A DNA stretch of 45,787 nucleotides from the NCBI GenBank assembly GCA_027623425.1, contig JAQBTH010000006.1:1-45787 (forward strand), in the 5' to 3' direction. The position numbers were made by a program, and so were the translations under genes. Positions 34,557 through 41,928 of the stretch are shown here, in pieces. Below the pieces are notes generated by a model that made no database searches, was not told the origin of the DNA, and was given only the letters and a program-made list of their open reading frames with translations. The DNA comes from a bacterium (GTDB lineage: Bacteria > Margulisbacteria > Marinamargulisbacteria > UBA817 > JAQBTH01). The stretch's first letter is position 1. Every line of letters begins with the position of its first letter.

Positions 34557-35669
34557 CTAGTATACCATATCCTTTTTCACAAGATTCTCTAATATTACGT
34601 TCAAATCCGATTGATTTCCACTGTTAGGAATTAGTATATCGGAATCCTGAGCAAATTCGCTACGGGGAGCCTGAACGTTTGCGATGGCCAACTTCTCTTC
34701 GCCTGCATGTTCTAAAATTGCCTCGTCAGTTGCATCAATACATATTAGTGGGTCGCACAAAGAGCGAAGCCCTATTTTTCGAATTAAGGCCCCGTCTATA
34801 ACGATATACGTTGCCGTGCTCGTCGCAACGCTATCATACACATCTTGTTTCATAATCGGGTGCATTAGATTGTCTAGCCACTCCCTCTGTGCGCTATCAT
34901 TGAATACAATACGACCCAATGCACGTCGGTCAACACGCCCATCTTGAATCAATTCTGCACCATAATGGTCTGCAATTTTTTGCTTGATGTACTGTACATC
35001 TAATAGTGCATGGCCTAACTTATCCAAATCAATCAACTGCGCATTTAGTAAACCTAGTAAGCTTTCTGTGGCCGTGCTTTTCCCAGACCCTGCTCGCCCT
35101 GTTATCCCAATCACTCGTGGAAGAGACGTTTTTAAGGCCTTCCGCTGCTTTGAATCTTGGCGAATTGTAGTGGCACTTTCATTGATTTCGTTCATTTCAA
35201 GTATGTGGCAGTGTTCCTGTTGCTGGGATAACGTGGCCCATTTTGCTCGAATCTTTGCTTCGGAGACCCCATTGCGAGGCGCTATCCACACAGACACATT
35301 TTCAATTAGCCGAGTGTAATCTTTCCACTTTTCGATCTGCATCAGTTGATCCGTGCCAATCAGCAATATCATCTGACGAGGCTGATAGCGGTCACGAAGG
35401 TACTCAAAGGTGTCTATGGTATAGTTTGGCCCCGATCGCAGCAATTCATAGTCCGAAATGGTGAGGCCTTTTAATCCATGAGTGGCGCGAATTAATGCGA
35501 TCAATCTCTGCGCGCGACTGAAAACCATTGTGTTTTTTAATGGCGATTGGCCCGTTGGCATTAACACTACTTTCGCGCTAGGGTCTCGTTTCATTGCCGA
35601 TTCAATTACTGCTAAATGTCCGCTGTGAACTGGGTCAAAGGACCCTCCGAAAACAACTAGAGACTGCAT
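34557..35669 (-). CDS. nadD-coaE: NadD-CoaE fusion: nicotinate-nucleotide adenylyltransferase + dephospho-CoA kinase
   Basis: 370 aa in one frame. Residues 1-172 are NadD: FGGSFDPVHSGHL at 7-19, PTGQSPLK, GTDQLMQIEKWKD, and the nucleotide-binding ESATTIRQ at 164-171. The NadD C-terminal helix that normally follows is missing. From about 186 the sequence is CoaE: VIGITGRAGSGKST P-loop (191-199), DLDKLGHALLD, VDRRALGRIVF, HPIMKQDV, and NSG near the end. The CoaE LID region looks shortened (LEHAGEEKLAIANVQ where RxGLSxxxAxxRIxxQ is expected). The parts act in NAD and CoA synthesis. It overlaps the upstream sugar transferase gene by 1 nt (TAATG). Confidence 0.9.
   Translation of the reverse strand: MQSLVVFGGSFDPVHSGHLAVIESAMKRDPSAKVVLMPTGQSPLKNTMVFSRAQRLIALIRATHGLKGLTISDYELLRSGPNYTIDTFEYLRDRYQPRQMILLIGTDQLMQIEKWKDYTRLIENVSVWIAPRNGVSEAKIRAKWATLSQQQEHCHILEMNEINESATTIRQDSKQRKALKTSLPRVIGITGRAGSGKSTATESLLGLLNAQLIDLDKLGHALLDVQYIKQKIADHYGAELIQDGRVDRRALGRIVFNDSAQREWLDNLMHPIMKQDVYDSVATSTATYIVIDGALIRKIGLRSLCDPLICIDATDEAILEHAGEEKLAIANVQAPRSEFAQDSDILIPNSGNQSDLNVILENLVKKDMVY
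34559..34567 (-). promoter_or_regulatory. Leaderless dapA promoter
   Basis: On the minus strand, TGG-TATACT ends 6 nt before the dapA ATG and lies within the last codons of the nadD-coaE gene. Confidence 0.6.
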
Positions 35670-37117
35670 TAATAGGCTTCTTCTCGTTTTAGTACTACAA
35701 AAATTGTTTTTAAAAGTATTTTAAAATCCAGTAATAAACTGCCGGCTTTTATATAATAGAGATCGTACTTAATTTTCTGTTCTGGTCGTCGCGTTAGCAC
35801 TGAACGGCCATTCACCTGTGCCCAACCAGTGATTCCACCTCTTACCTTGTGGCGATAGGTGTAATACGGAATATACTCTTCGAATTGCTTTACAAAGAAT
35901 TCGCGTTCTGGCCTTGGCCCCACAATACTCATTTCCCCGATTAATACGTTCCATAGTTGCGGCAACTCATCTAGTGACCATTTCCTCATCCACCTGCCAA
36001 TGGAAGTGTATCGGGTTTCATTTTTTTCATCCACAACTGCAGGACCTGTTTTCTCTTCTGCATTTACAACCATGGATCTAAATTTAACCATCTTAAATGG
36101 AACCCCATTTTTGCCTATGCGTTCCTGAATATATAAAATCGGGCCATCAGGAGAGCTTATCTTCGTTGCAATTCCTATCAAAATAAATAGAGGTAATAAT
36201 AAGATCAATCCTAGCCCTGATACAACAACATCAAAAACTCGTTTTAAAACCCCCGAGAAAAAACCGATTCCGCCTTCTGTCGTTAAAAATGGAATGCCAT
36301 CTAATTCGTAACTTACCGTGAGTGGTGTTAAAAAACTCATTTCAGCAAGCACCTTTAAAATAATCTTATTTTGATCGCAAAATGCAACCATATCCTTATA
36401 CTGCGAGGCTGAGATGGCGCGACTGCATAAAAATATTACCCCTATTTTTCGATCTATGCATACATCCTTATACTGGCTGGGTACGCCAAGTATTATAAAT
36501 TTTTCTCGGATATGATAATGCAATTGTAGTGGTGCGGCATCGGCCAATGAACCACAATATTTCATCCGTAGAGTTGGGTATAAGACCAACTTTTCTGTAA
36601 TATCTTGAGCCACATCATTCTCACCAATCACAATGGCATTTTCACCTAATTTTCGATGCTTGATAAAATAGAGTTCTATTTGCAGTATCGCTATTCTAGA
36701 TAGGCTTACAATCATAATCCCTAACGCCCAAGAGTATAATAAGACCGATCTTGAATTTGGGATCTCTCTATAAAAAAAGGAAAGCGCGATTACTTGAATG
36801 GTCGCAAAACTAACACCCTTTACTGATTTGATTGTCTCGTCAACCTCAGGGAATAGCCCCACAGAGGGGGAATATAATCCAACAAGGTAAAAGGTAAGGA
36901 TGTAAATGGCGACTACGATTCCCATCACATGCAAATAAGGTTCAATTTGTGCATGGTCATAAATACTGCCATAGTGAAGAGAGAATACGTAGCGAAATAA
37001 GTATCCCACTTTAAATTTAAGCGAATAAGCCACAATAAAAATTAGAGGAACTTGGATAACATCCGCCGATAATCTGAGTATATTGAATACTTTATCAAAT
37101 AGGCGAAATTGATTCAT
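35669..37117 (-). CDS. Polyprenyl glycosylphosphotransferase (WbaP/WcaJ/EpsE-type sugar transferase)
   Basis: 482 aa. The N-terminal part has about four membrane helices (to residue 150), followed by a nucleotide-binding-like domain (AIVIGENDVAQDITE). Another membrane segment at about 290-312 precedes the bacterial sugar transferase domain: YIQERIGKNGVPFKMVKFRS, KWSLDELPQLWNVL, GEMSIVGPRPE, and KVRGGITGWAQVNGRS. It transfers a sugar-1-phosphate to undecaprenyl phosphate, starting exopolysaccharide or O-antigen units. It fits functionally with uppS and the O-antigen ligase in this window. It overlaps gpsA by 4 nt. The sugar is not inferable. Confidence 0.9.
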   Translation of the reverse strand: MNQFRLFDKVFNILRLSADVIQVPLIFIVAYSLKFKVGYLFRYVFSLHYGSIYDHAQIEPYLHVMGIVVAIYILTFYLVGLYSPSVGLFPEVDETIKSVKGVSFATIQVIALSFFYREIPNSRSVLLYSWALGIMIVSLSRIAILQIELYFIKHRKLGENAIVIGENDVAQDITEKLVLYPTLRMKYCGSLADAAPLQLHYHIREKFIILGVPSQYKDVCIDRKIGVIFLCSRAISASQYKDMVAFCDQNKIILKVLAEMSFLTPLTVSYELDGIPFLTTEGGIGFFSGVLKRVFDVVVSGLGLILLLPLFILIGIATKISSPDGPILYIQERIGKNGVPFKMVKFRSMVVNAEEKTGPAVVDEKNETRYTSIGRWMRKWSLDELPQLWNVLIGEMSIVGPRPEREFFVKQFEEYIPYYTYRHKVRGGITGWAQVNGRSVLTRRPEQKIKYDLYYIKAGSLLLDFKILLKTIFVVLKREEAY

Positions 37118-38103
37118 TGTTCTGCTTTAAGATGTCGCGACATTAATCCAGAAATGGCTTGGCGTGGATCTACTTTTCCGTCTAAAACCCGTGCAATCGC
37201 GCGAAAGATGGGGATTTCTAACTGAGATTCTGGAATGGTATTCGCTACGATTCGAACCGTCTTCACTCCCTCTGTGGTATTGGTGTTTTCACGCAAGGCT
37301 TTTTGAACTGCGTCTGTACTGGTTAACTGCCGTCCAAAGGAATTGTTCCGACTATTGGGAGACATACATGTGGTAATTAAATCACCTAGCCCCGATAACC
37401 CAACTAATGTGTCTTTCTTCGCTCCCCATAACGTGGCGATTTGAGTCATTTCAGACAGGCCTCGGGTGATTAGCGCCGACTTTGCGTTTGTACCCAAATC
37501 TAATGCGTCACAAATACCAGCGGCAAGTGCAATTGCATTTTTTAATACGCCACCAAATTCCACCCCTTTTATATCTGTGGCGGTATACGGCCGAAAATAA
37601 GGGCGGTTTATCCGAGCCTGAAACCATTCTGCTGTCTGCATATCCGTTCCTGCGATTACAGTTGCGGCAAGCTTTTCCTGAGCAATTTCAATTGCAATAT
37701 TGGGGCCAGACAATACCGCAAAATGGTTGGGTTTCAACGCCTCTATAATATACTCTGAAACGAAGATGTGACCACAGTTTTCTAATAAACCCTTAGTTAG
37801 CACTAGCACTGGTGTATCTGCGTTAAAATGTGGCGCAATGTCCTTACATAAACCAACATGATCTGATGCTAAGGCGATTATAATACCATCCTGGTCTTTC
37901 ACTGCGGTTGTAAGTGATGTTGTCGCAACCACATTAATCGGCAAACTAACATTAGGTAGACGCGCTACCTTATGTTCATTGTTGATTGCGTCTGCATCAT
38001 CTTGCATATACGCCCATACGGTAACGTCATTTTTGTTCTGTGCACATGCTTTTGCGATGGTGAGCCCCCAAGCTCCCGCACCAATAACCCCTATTTTTGC
38101 CAT
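37114..38103 (-). CDS. gpsA: Glycerol-3-phosphate dehydrogenase [NAD(P)+]
   Basis: 329 aa. Reduces DHAP to sn-glycerol-3-phosphate, the substrate for PlsY next to it. Visible: IGVIGAGAWGLTIAKACAQN dinucleotide loop, LTKGL, VLSGPNIAIEIA, GVEFGGVLKNAIALAAGICD with the catalytic Lys, NAKSALITRGLSEM, and GLSGLGDLITTCMSPNSRN. Overlaps plsY by 1 nt (TAATG) and the sugar transferase by 4 nt. Confidence 0.97.
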   Translation of the reverse strand: MAKIGVIGAGAWGLTIAKACAQNKNDVTVWAYMQDDADAINNEHKVARLPNVSLPINVVATTSLTTAVKDQDGIIIALASDHVGLCKDIAPHFNADTPVLVLTKGLLENCGHIFVSEYIIEALKPNHFAVLSGPNIAIEIAQEKLAATVIAGTDMQTAEWFQARINRPYFRPYTATDIKGVEFGGVLKNAIALAAGICDALDLGTNAKSALITRGLSEMTQIATLWGAKKDTLVGLSGLGDLITTCMSPNSRNNSFGRQLTSTDAVQKALRENTNTTEGVKTVRIVANTIPESQLEIPIFRAIARVLDGKVDPRQAISGLMSRHLKAEQ

Positions 38104-38687
38104 TAAATTTTATTCTCCGTTCCCTTAAGTAGCCGCTGAATATTGGTTCTGTGTTTAATAATAACAAAAATGGACAATAGACTCATAACGATCAAATATG
38201 GTGTCGGATACTGCCACACCCACAATAACAACGGCATTAAAATTGCGCCGCCAATTGAGCCTACAGACACAATTCTTGTGCTTGCTATTAATGCGATAAC
38301 AACACAAAAAACAACCATAAATACGTGAGGCGCGATAACCGCAAGCACTCCAGCCGCGCATGCCACACCTTTTCCCCCTTTGAATTTGGCAAACACACTA
38401 AATGAATGCCCAAGCACAGCAATTAAACCGACACAAATATGCGCCGCGTACTGATTTGGAACTAAATATATGGCGACTGCAGTGGGAAGACCGGCCTTGA
38501 ATGCATCAAGACAAAAGACCATCACGCCCCACTTTGCGCCCAGATTACGAAATACGTTGGTTGCCCCTAAATTCCCTGACCCAACTTTTCTAAGGTCTAT
38601 GCCTTTTAGCCGCGCGATAATGACGCTGAACGGAATGGCCCCCAATAGATAAGCCCCAGCCCCCAAGGCGATTAACGCCCTATCCAT
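38103..38687 (-). CDS. plsY: Acyl-phosphate:glycerol-3-phosphate acyltransferase
   Basis: 194 aa polytopic membrane protein. First acylation of G3P in phospholipid synthesis. The three PlsY motifs are visible: GAIPFSVIIARLKGIDLRKVGSGNLGATNVFRNLG (motif 1, in two pieces), GHSFSVFAKFKGGKGVACA (motif 2) and IKHRTNIQRLLKGTENK (motif 3). The start overlaps the end of lipA by 8 nt. Acyl phosphate supply (PlsX) is outside the window. Confidence 0.96.
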   Translation of the reverse strand: MDRALIALGAGAYLLGAIPFSVIIARLKGIDLRKVGSGNLGATNVFRNLGAKWGVMVFCLDAFKAGLPTAVAIYLVPNQYAAHICVGLIAVLGHSFSVFAKFKGGKGVACAAGVLAVIAPHVFMVVFCVVIALIASTRIVSVGSIGGAILMPLLLWVWQYPTPYLIVMSLLSIFVIIKHRTNIQRLLKGTENKI

Positions 38688-39564
38688 CTGCCAGCTTTAC
38701 CTCTAACACGTCTTCAAACACATGTTCAGCGAGATAGGAACTACGCACCAACGGGCCAGAAAACACAAATCGTATTCCCATTGATTCGGCGATGCGTTTA
38801 TAATTTTCAAACTCTTCAGGTGTGTAAAACTTTTCCACATCTGCATTTTCTTTTCCTGGCTTTAGGTACTGACCCAACGTCAAAATATCCACACCATGAT
38901 CTGCGACTTCCTCAAACGTTGTCAGCAATTCTTCGTGGGTTTCGCCCAACCCTAACATCACACCTGTTTTAGTCAGAATATCTGGTCGTAATTCCTTGGA
39001 CTTTTTCAACACATCCATCGAACGGCGGAATAAGGATCCTTTTCTAACGGCTGTGTATAAAGATGGCACCGTTTCAATATTGTGATTCAACACATCTGGG
39101 TTTGCGCTTAAGACCGCTTCCAAATCTTCTGATCGTCCCTGAAAATCAGGGATTAGCACTTCAACTTTTACTTTGGGATGGTTCAATTTGATGCCCTGAA
39201 TTAAGCGCACATAGTGACTTGCACCGCCGTCTGGCAGGTCATCGCGATTTGGCGATGTTAATACAACAAATTTCAAATCAAGCTTGTCGATTGCATTTAA
39301 GATGTTGTCTAACTCTGAGGGATCTGGCGGCATCGGCTTACCATGCCTTACCGAACAAAAGGCACAGTTTCTAGTGCACACCGTACCTAATACTAAAAAG
39401 GTCAGAAGCCCCCTAGAAAAGCACTCGCCTCTATTGGGGCATTTTGCTTCCTGGCAAATCGTATTGGGTACTTCACGCTCTAGCGACCTACCTAAAGCAC
39501 GCGTTGCTTGGTGTTTTCGCTTTGTTTGCTTAAACCATTCTGGTAAACGTTGTTCTGTTGCCAT
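38680..39564 (-). CDS. lipA: Lipoyl synthase
   Basis: 294 aa radical-SAM enzyme that inserts two sulfurs into protein-bound octanoate. The auxiliary cluster is Cys37/42/48 (CQEAKCPNRGEC), the SAM cluster CTRNCAFC at 63-70, then TSPNRDDLPDGGA, NPDVLNHNIETV and the C-terminal VRSSY whose Ser ligates the auxiliary cluster. First gene of the run lipA-plsY-gpsA-transferase-nadD/coaE. It would serve the GcvH partner of gcvT and 2-oxoacid dehydrogenases. TGC-TACACT ends 10 nt before the ATG and no ribosome site is seen. Confidence 0.97.
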   Translation of the reverse strand: MATEQRLPEWFKQTKRKHQATRALGRSLEREVPNTICQEAKCPNRGECFSRGLLTFLVLGTVCTRNCAFCSVRHGKPMPPDPSELDNILNAIDKLDLKFVVLTSPNRDDLPDGGASHYVRLIQGIKLNHPKVKVEVLIPDFQGRSEDLEAVLSANPDVLNHNIETVPSLYTAVRKGSLFRRSMDVLKKSKELRPDILTKTGVMLGLGETHEELLTTFEEVADHGVDILTLGQYLKPGKENADVEKFYTPEEFENYKRIAESMGIRFVFSGPLVRSSYLAEHVFEDVLEVKLADG

Positions 39565-39574
39565 AGTGCTGATT

Positions 39575-39583
39575 AGTGTAGCA
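39575..39583 (-). promoter_or_regulatory. Extended -10 promoter of the lipA operon
   Basis: TGC-TACACT on the minus strand ends 10 nt before the lipA ATG. Its reverse, TTAGTGTA, matches the first 8 bases of the shared divergent-promoter 12-mer, but no plus-strand TACAAT follows here. Confidence 0.55.
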
Positions 39584-39629
39584 TTTATACCTAAAAATTA
39601 AAATCCGATTGTCTGCCCGCCAACTTTTC

Positions 39630-39658
39630 TTGAAGCAATACCTCGTGCGTGCTATTTT
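39630..39658 (+). promoter_or_regulatory. Leaderless promoter of the lipoprotein gene at 39665
   Basis: TTGAAG, 17-nt spacer, TGC-TATTTT, ending 6 nt before ATG 39665. A second in-frame ATG at 39683 has AGGTGG 5 nt upstream. Confidence 0.6.
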
Positions 39659-39664
39659 GACCCA

Positions 39665-40888
39665 ATGAAAAAGGTGGAATATATGTCTATTTCAAGGCCA
39701 TTCAAATACTATATTTTTCTTTTTGCGACACTGCTCTTTTTAAGTGCCTGCGCTGGCTCCCTAGACGAAAAAAACGACGATGAGCTTTTCCTTGATGAAG
39801 AGGCGCCAAGACTTACCCAAACCGAACTAATAGAAATGATTCATGGTGGCCCTGTTTTTATGCATGATGGCAACCGCTTTACTCAGGGCATTTCAACTCA
39901 GGCTGATACGGAGCTCGATGAACTCGACGTCTCTGATGAGCCACTGCTTAAACCTGAAAATTTCGCCATACTTACTTATCCACTCGCATCATATGCGGAT
40001 CAGATTGATATGACCTGGGCGTCACGAAACGCAGATATCGACTACTATGTCTACGAATCAAATGCCTATGACACGCCTTTTAAACGAATCGCCCAAACCC
40101 CATCAGCAAATTATAGCCTCTATTTACCAGACGCCCTAGGCACGTATTTCTATGCGGTATCTAGCGTTCGCTACAGCGCGGAAGGCACCTTAACCGAATC
40201 TGATTTATCTGATCAACAATTCGCATTCTTTTACCGTGACCTTTTAAAAGGCGACGATGCTAGCGACTATTGGAGTGCACAAGTGGACAATGGCGCCGTG
40301 TATCGAGATGGTATTCACGTTGCCAGTGACAGCGCCTATGCGAAGGACAATGACCATATTAGCTTTGAAAATTTTCATTCGGATGCCTCTCCATACATCC
40401 GTTTGCATGCCCAAGCCAATTCGGCCCCAATGACACTTTTTCGGTCTCATACCCAGACAAATAAAAAAATCGCCATTGTCTACCGCTCCAATTATTATTC
40501 TCCAACCTTGCATGACTATGAGTTAAAGATCAGGTTTAAGGATGTACAACTTACCTATAACCCCAGATCGCGAGAGGCGTTCGTCAACACCATAAGGGCT
40601 CAGGCTAGCACTGAAGATATTCGTGAATTTGAATCTGGTGATGAAATTGAATCCGTTGCTCATATTACCAATATTCAACCCGACTATTTTAACGTCGTTT
40701 TAGTTTTTTATGATTCCGATACCCAGCTTGTTGAAATCCGAGTCAATAATCGTACAATTTCTCTTCCGTACTCAACGCTAGGTGCGTCCGCGGTGTCTGC
40801 AGAGTGGGAAAGCCCAATCTTGTATCAATTACGAACGCGTACCAGGCGGACGTTGTTGCAACTGTTCACCGTATACGGTGACACCTAG
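39665..40888 (+). CDS. Putative lipoprotein, unknown function
   Basis: 407 aa. Signal with lipobox LSAC after a hydrophobic run (YYIFLFATLLFLSAC), then an acidic linker (DEKNDDELFLDEEAP). About residues 100-190 look like a fibronectin-III or similar beta-sandwich (DYYVYESNAYDTPFKRIAQT, GTYFYAVSSVRYSAEG). The C-terminal half is mixed beta. No family recognised. Two starts are possible: ATG 39665, leaderless, or ATG 39683 with an AGGTGG ribosome site; both keep the signal peptide. It converges on a second putative lipoprotein gene across a repeat-bearing gap. Confidence 0.7.
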   Translation: MKKVEYMSISRPFKYYIFLFATLLFLSACAGSLDEKNDDELFLDEEAPRLTQTELIEMIHGGPVFMHDGNRFTQGISTQADTELDELDVSDEPLLKPENFAILTYPLASYADQIDMTWASRNADIDYYVYESNAYDTPFKRIAQTPSANYSLYLPDALGTYFYAVSSVRYSAEGTLTESDLSDQQFAFFYRDLLKGDDASDYWSAQVDNGAVYRDGIHVASDSAYAKDNDHISFENFHSDASPYIRLHAQANSAPMTLFRSHTQTNKKIAIVYRSNYYSPTLHDYELKIRFKDVQLTYNPRSREAFVNTIRAQASTEDIREFESGDEIESVAHITNIQPDYFNVVLVFYDSDTQLVEIRVNNRTISLPYSTLGASAVSAEWESPILYQLRTRTRRTLLQLFTVYGDT

Positions 40889-41008
40889 AGGGCTGAATTA
40901 AGGTAAGTTGCGGCGTTAGACCATCACCTCCGTTACTCGGTGTATCAGATATACACCTCCGTGACTCGCTAATAGCCTGCCTTTCACTTTGCCTTAATTC
41001 AGCCCTCT
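40887..41008. repeat. Intergenic repeat element bounded by a 17-bp perfect inverted repeat
   Basis: AGAGGGCTGAATTAAGG (40887-40903) is exactly inverted at 40992-41008. Inside is repeat unit A (40907-40992), which also occurs as unit B at 41046-41102. Unit A carries an extra 29 nt: a direct repeat CACCTCCGT(T/G)ACTCG at 40925 and 40954, with GGTGTAT/ATACACC (40939-40957) forming a 7-bp hairpin between them. It begins on the stop codon of the lipoprotein gene. No ORF is inside. Confidence 0.75.
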
Positions 41009-41045
41009 TGTAGCTTAGGGATACCTTTTTGTTAGAATGCGATCT

Positions 41046-41102
41046 GTTGCGGCGTTAGACTATCACCTCCGTGACTCGCTATTAGCCTGCCTTTCACTTT
41101 GC
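41046..41102. repeat. Second, shorter copy of the intergenic repeat unit
   Basis: 57 nt, from GTTGCGGCGTTAGAC to CTTTCACTTTGC. It matches unit A at about 55 of 57 positions once the 29-nt insertion in A is set aside. It ends 16 nt before the stop of the minus-strand gene at 41119 and lacks the flanking 17-bp inverted repeat. Confidence 0.75.
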
Positions 41103-41118
41103 TTGTGAGTCGGAAAAC

Positions 41119-41928
41119 TTAGTAGTCGCGGCTTAGAATGTCGGCAAGTTTGAGTCTCATCTTTTCGCCAAGTCGTTCGAACAAGACTGAGTCTGAGATA
41201 TCAAATTCCGTTATATCACTCATCATAACGTAAATACTTCTGGCTGATTCTTTAACTTCCACGTCTCTGTTAAAGACAAGTATTCCGTTTTTATCCAGAA
41301 CCACCACATTGGCAATCATGCGCACAGTAGATGGTGTGGCAGGGCGAATATGCATGCGCCAATACCGATGCGTGTACATCCCTTCTCTGCCTCTAAAGGG
41401 ATCAAAATCCCCCTTTTTATCCAAAGAAGATAAGGCCTCCACATATAATCGAAAGGAAATTGCCATAACAGCATCGGTTTCCAACAAGACAGCCAACGCA
41501 TCAGCACTCTGTTTATAATCCACCACATCCAAGTGCAAGTATGGCATTGGCGTGTAGTAATAATCCGCATGAGTGGGCGTAATTTGTTTGCTTAACAAAT
41601 CCCGTTGCTCTTGGGTGATCGGCACAATCGGCACTGGACTTGCCGTTGCGGTCATTTGCAATAGCTCTCTTACCAATCCATCGAAATACCGCTGCTCGTT
41701 TTTTTGTAGGGGCCTAAAATACCCATCATTTTGTTCATGGGTACGTAGCAAGGGTTCCGCGGCGCTTCGCCTTGTCCCTTCAGCAATACTTTCCATTTGC
41801 CCATTAAACGTCATATCGATCAAGGTTACCTTCTTAAGGTTTTTAAACGTTGCGGGGTCGTCACATGCGTTTTGCGTGGCAAGGATCATTAAAAGAAACA
41901 GTATTAGACGGGCCTTAACCCTGATCAA
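41119..41928 (-). CDS. Putative secreted protein or lipoprotein, unknown function
   Basis: 269 aa. The start is a TTG at 41928, overlapping the gpmI stop (TTGA). It has a short positively charged N-terminus and hydrophobic run (LILFLLMILATQNAC); Cys22 could be lipidated but the lipobox QNAC is poor. The rest is mixed alpha/beta with no family I recognise; DTDAVMAISFRLYVEAL-like and IRPATPSTVRMIANVVVLD strands are noted, a layout seen in some outer-membrane-assembly lipoproteins. Probably co-transcribed with gpmI. Function unknown. Confidence 0.65.
   Translation of the reverse strand: MIRVKARLILFLLMILATQNACDDPATFKNLKKVTLIDMTFNGQMESIAEGTRRSAAEPLLRTHEQNDGYFRPLQKNEQRYFDGLVRELLQMTATASPVPIVPITQEQRDLLSKQITPTHADYYYTPMPYLHLDVVDYKQSADALAVLLETDAVMAISFRLYVEALSSLDKKGDFDPFRGREGMYTHRYWRMHIRPATPSTVRMIANVVVLDKNGILVFNRDVEVKESARSIYVMMSDITEFDISDSVLFERLGEKMRLKLADILSRDY

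Noticed and set aside
40907-41102. GCGTTAGAC repeats as integron attC sites
   Set aside because: GTTAGAC fits the GTTRRRY core, but no matching RYYYAAC partner is found at the other end, no cassette-like ORFs lie between copies, and no integrase is visible.
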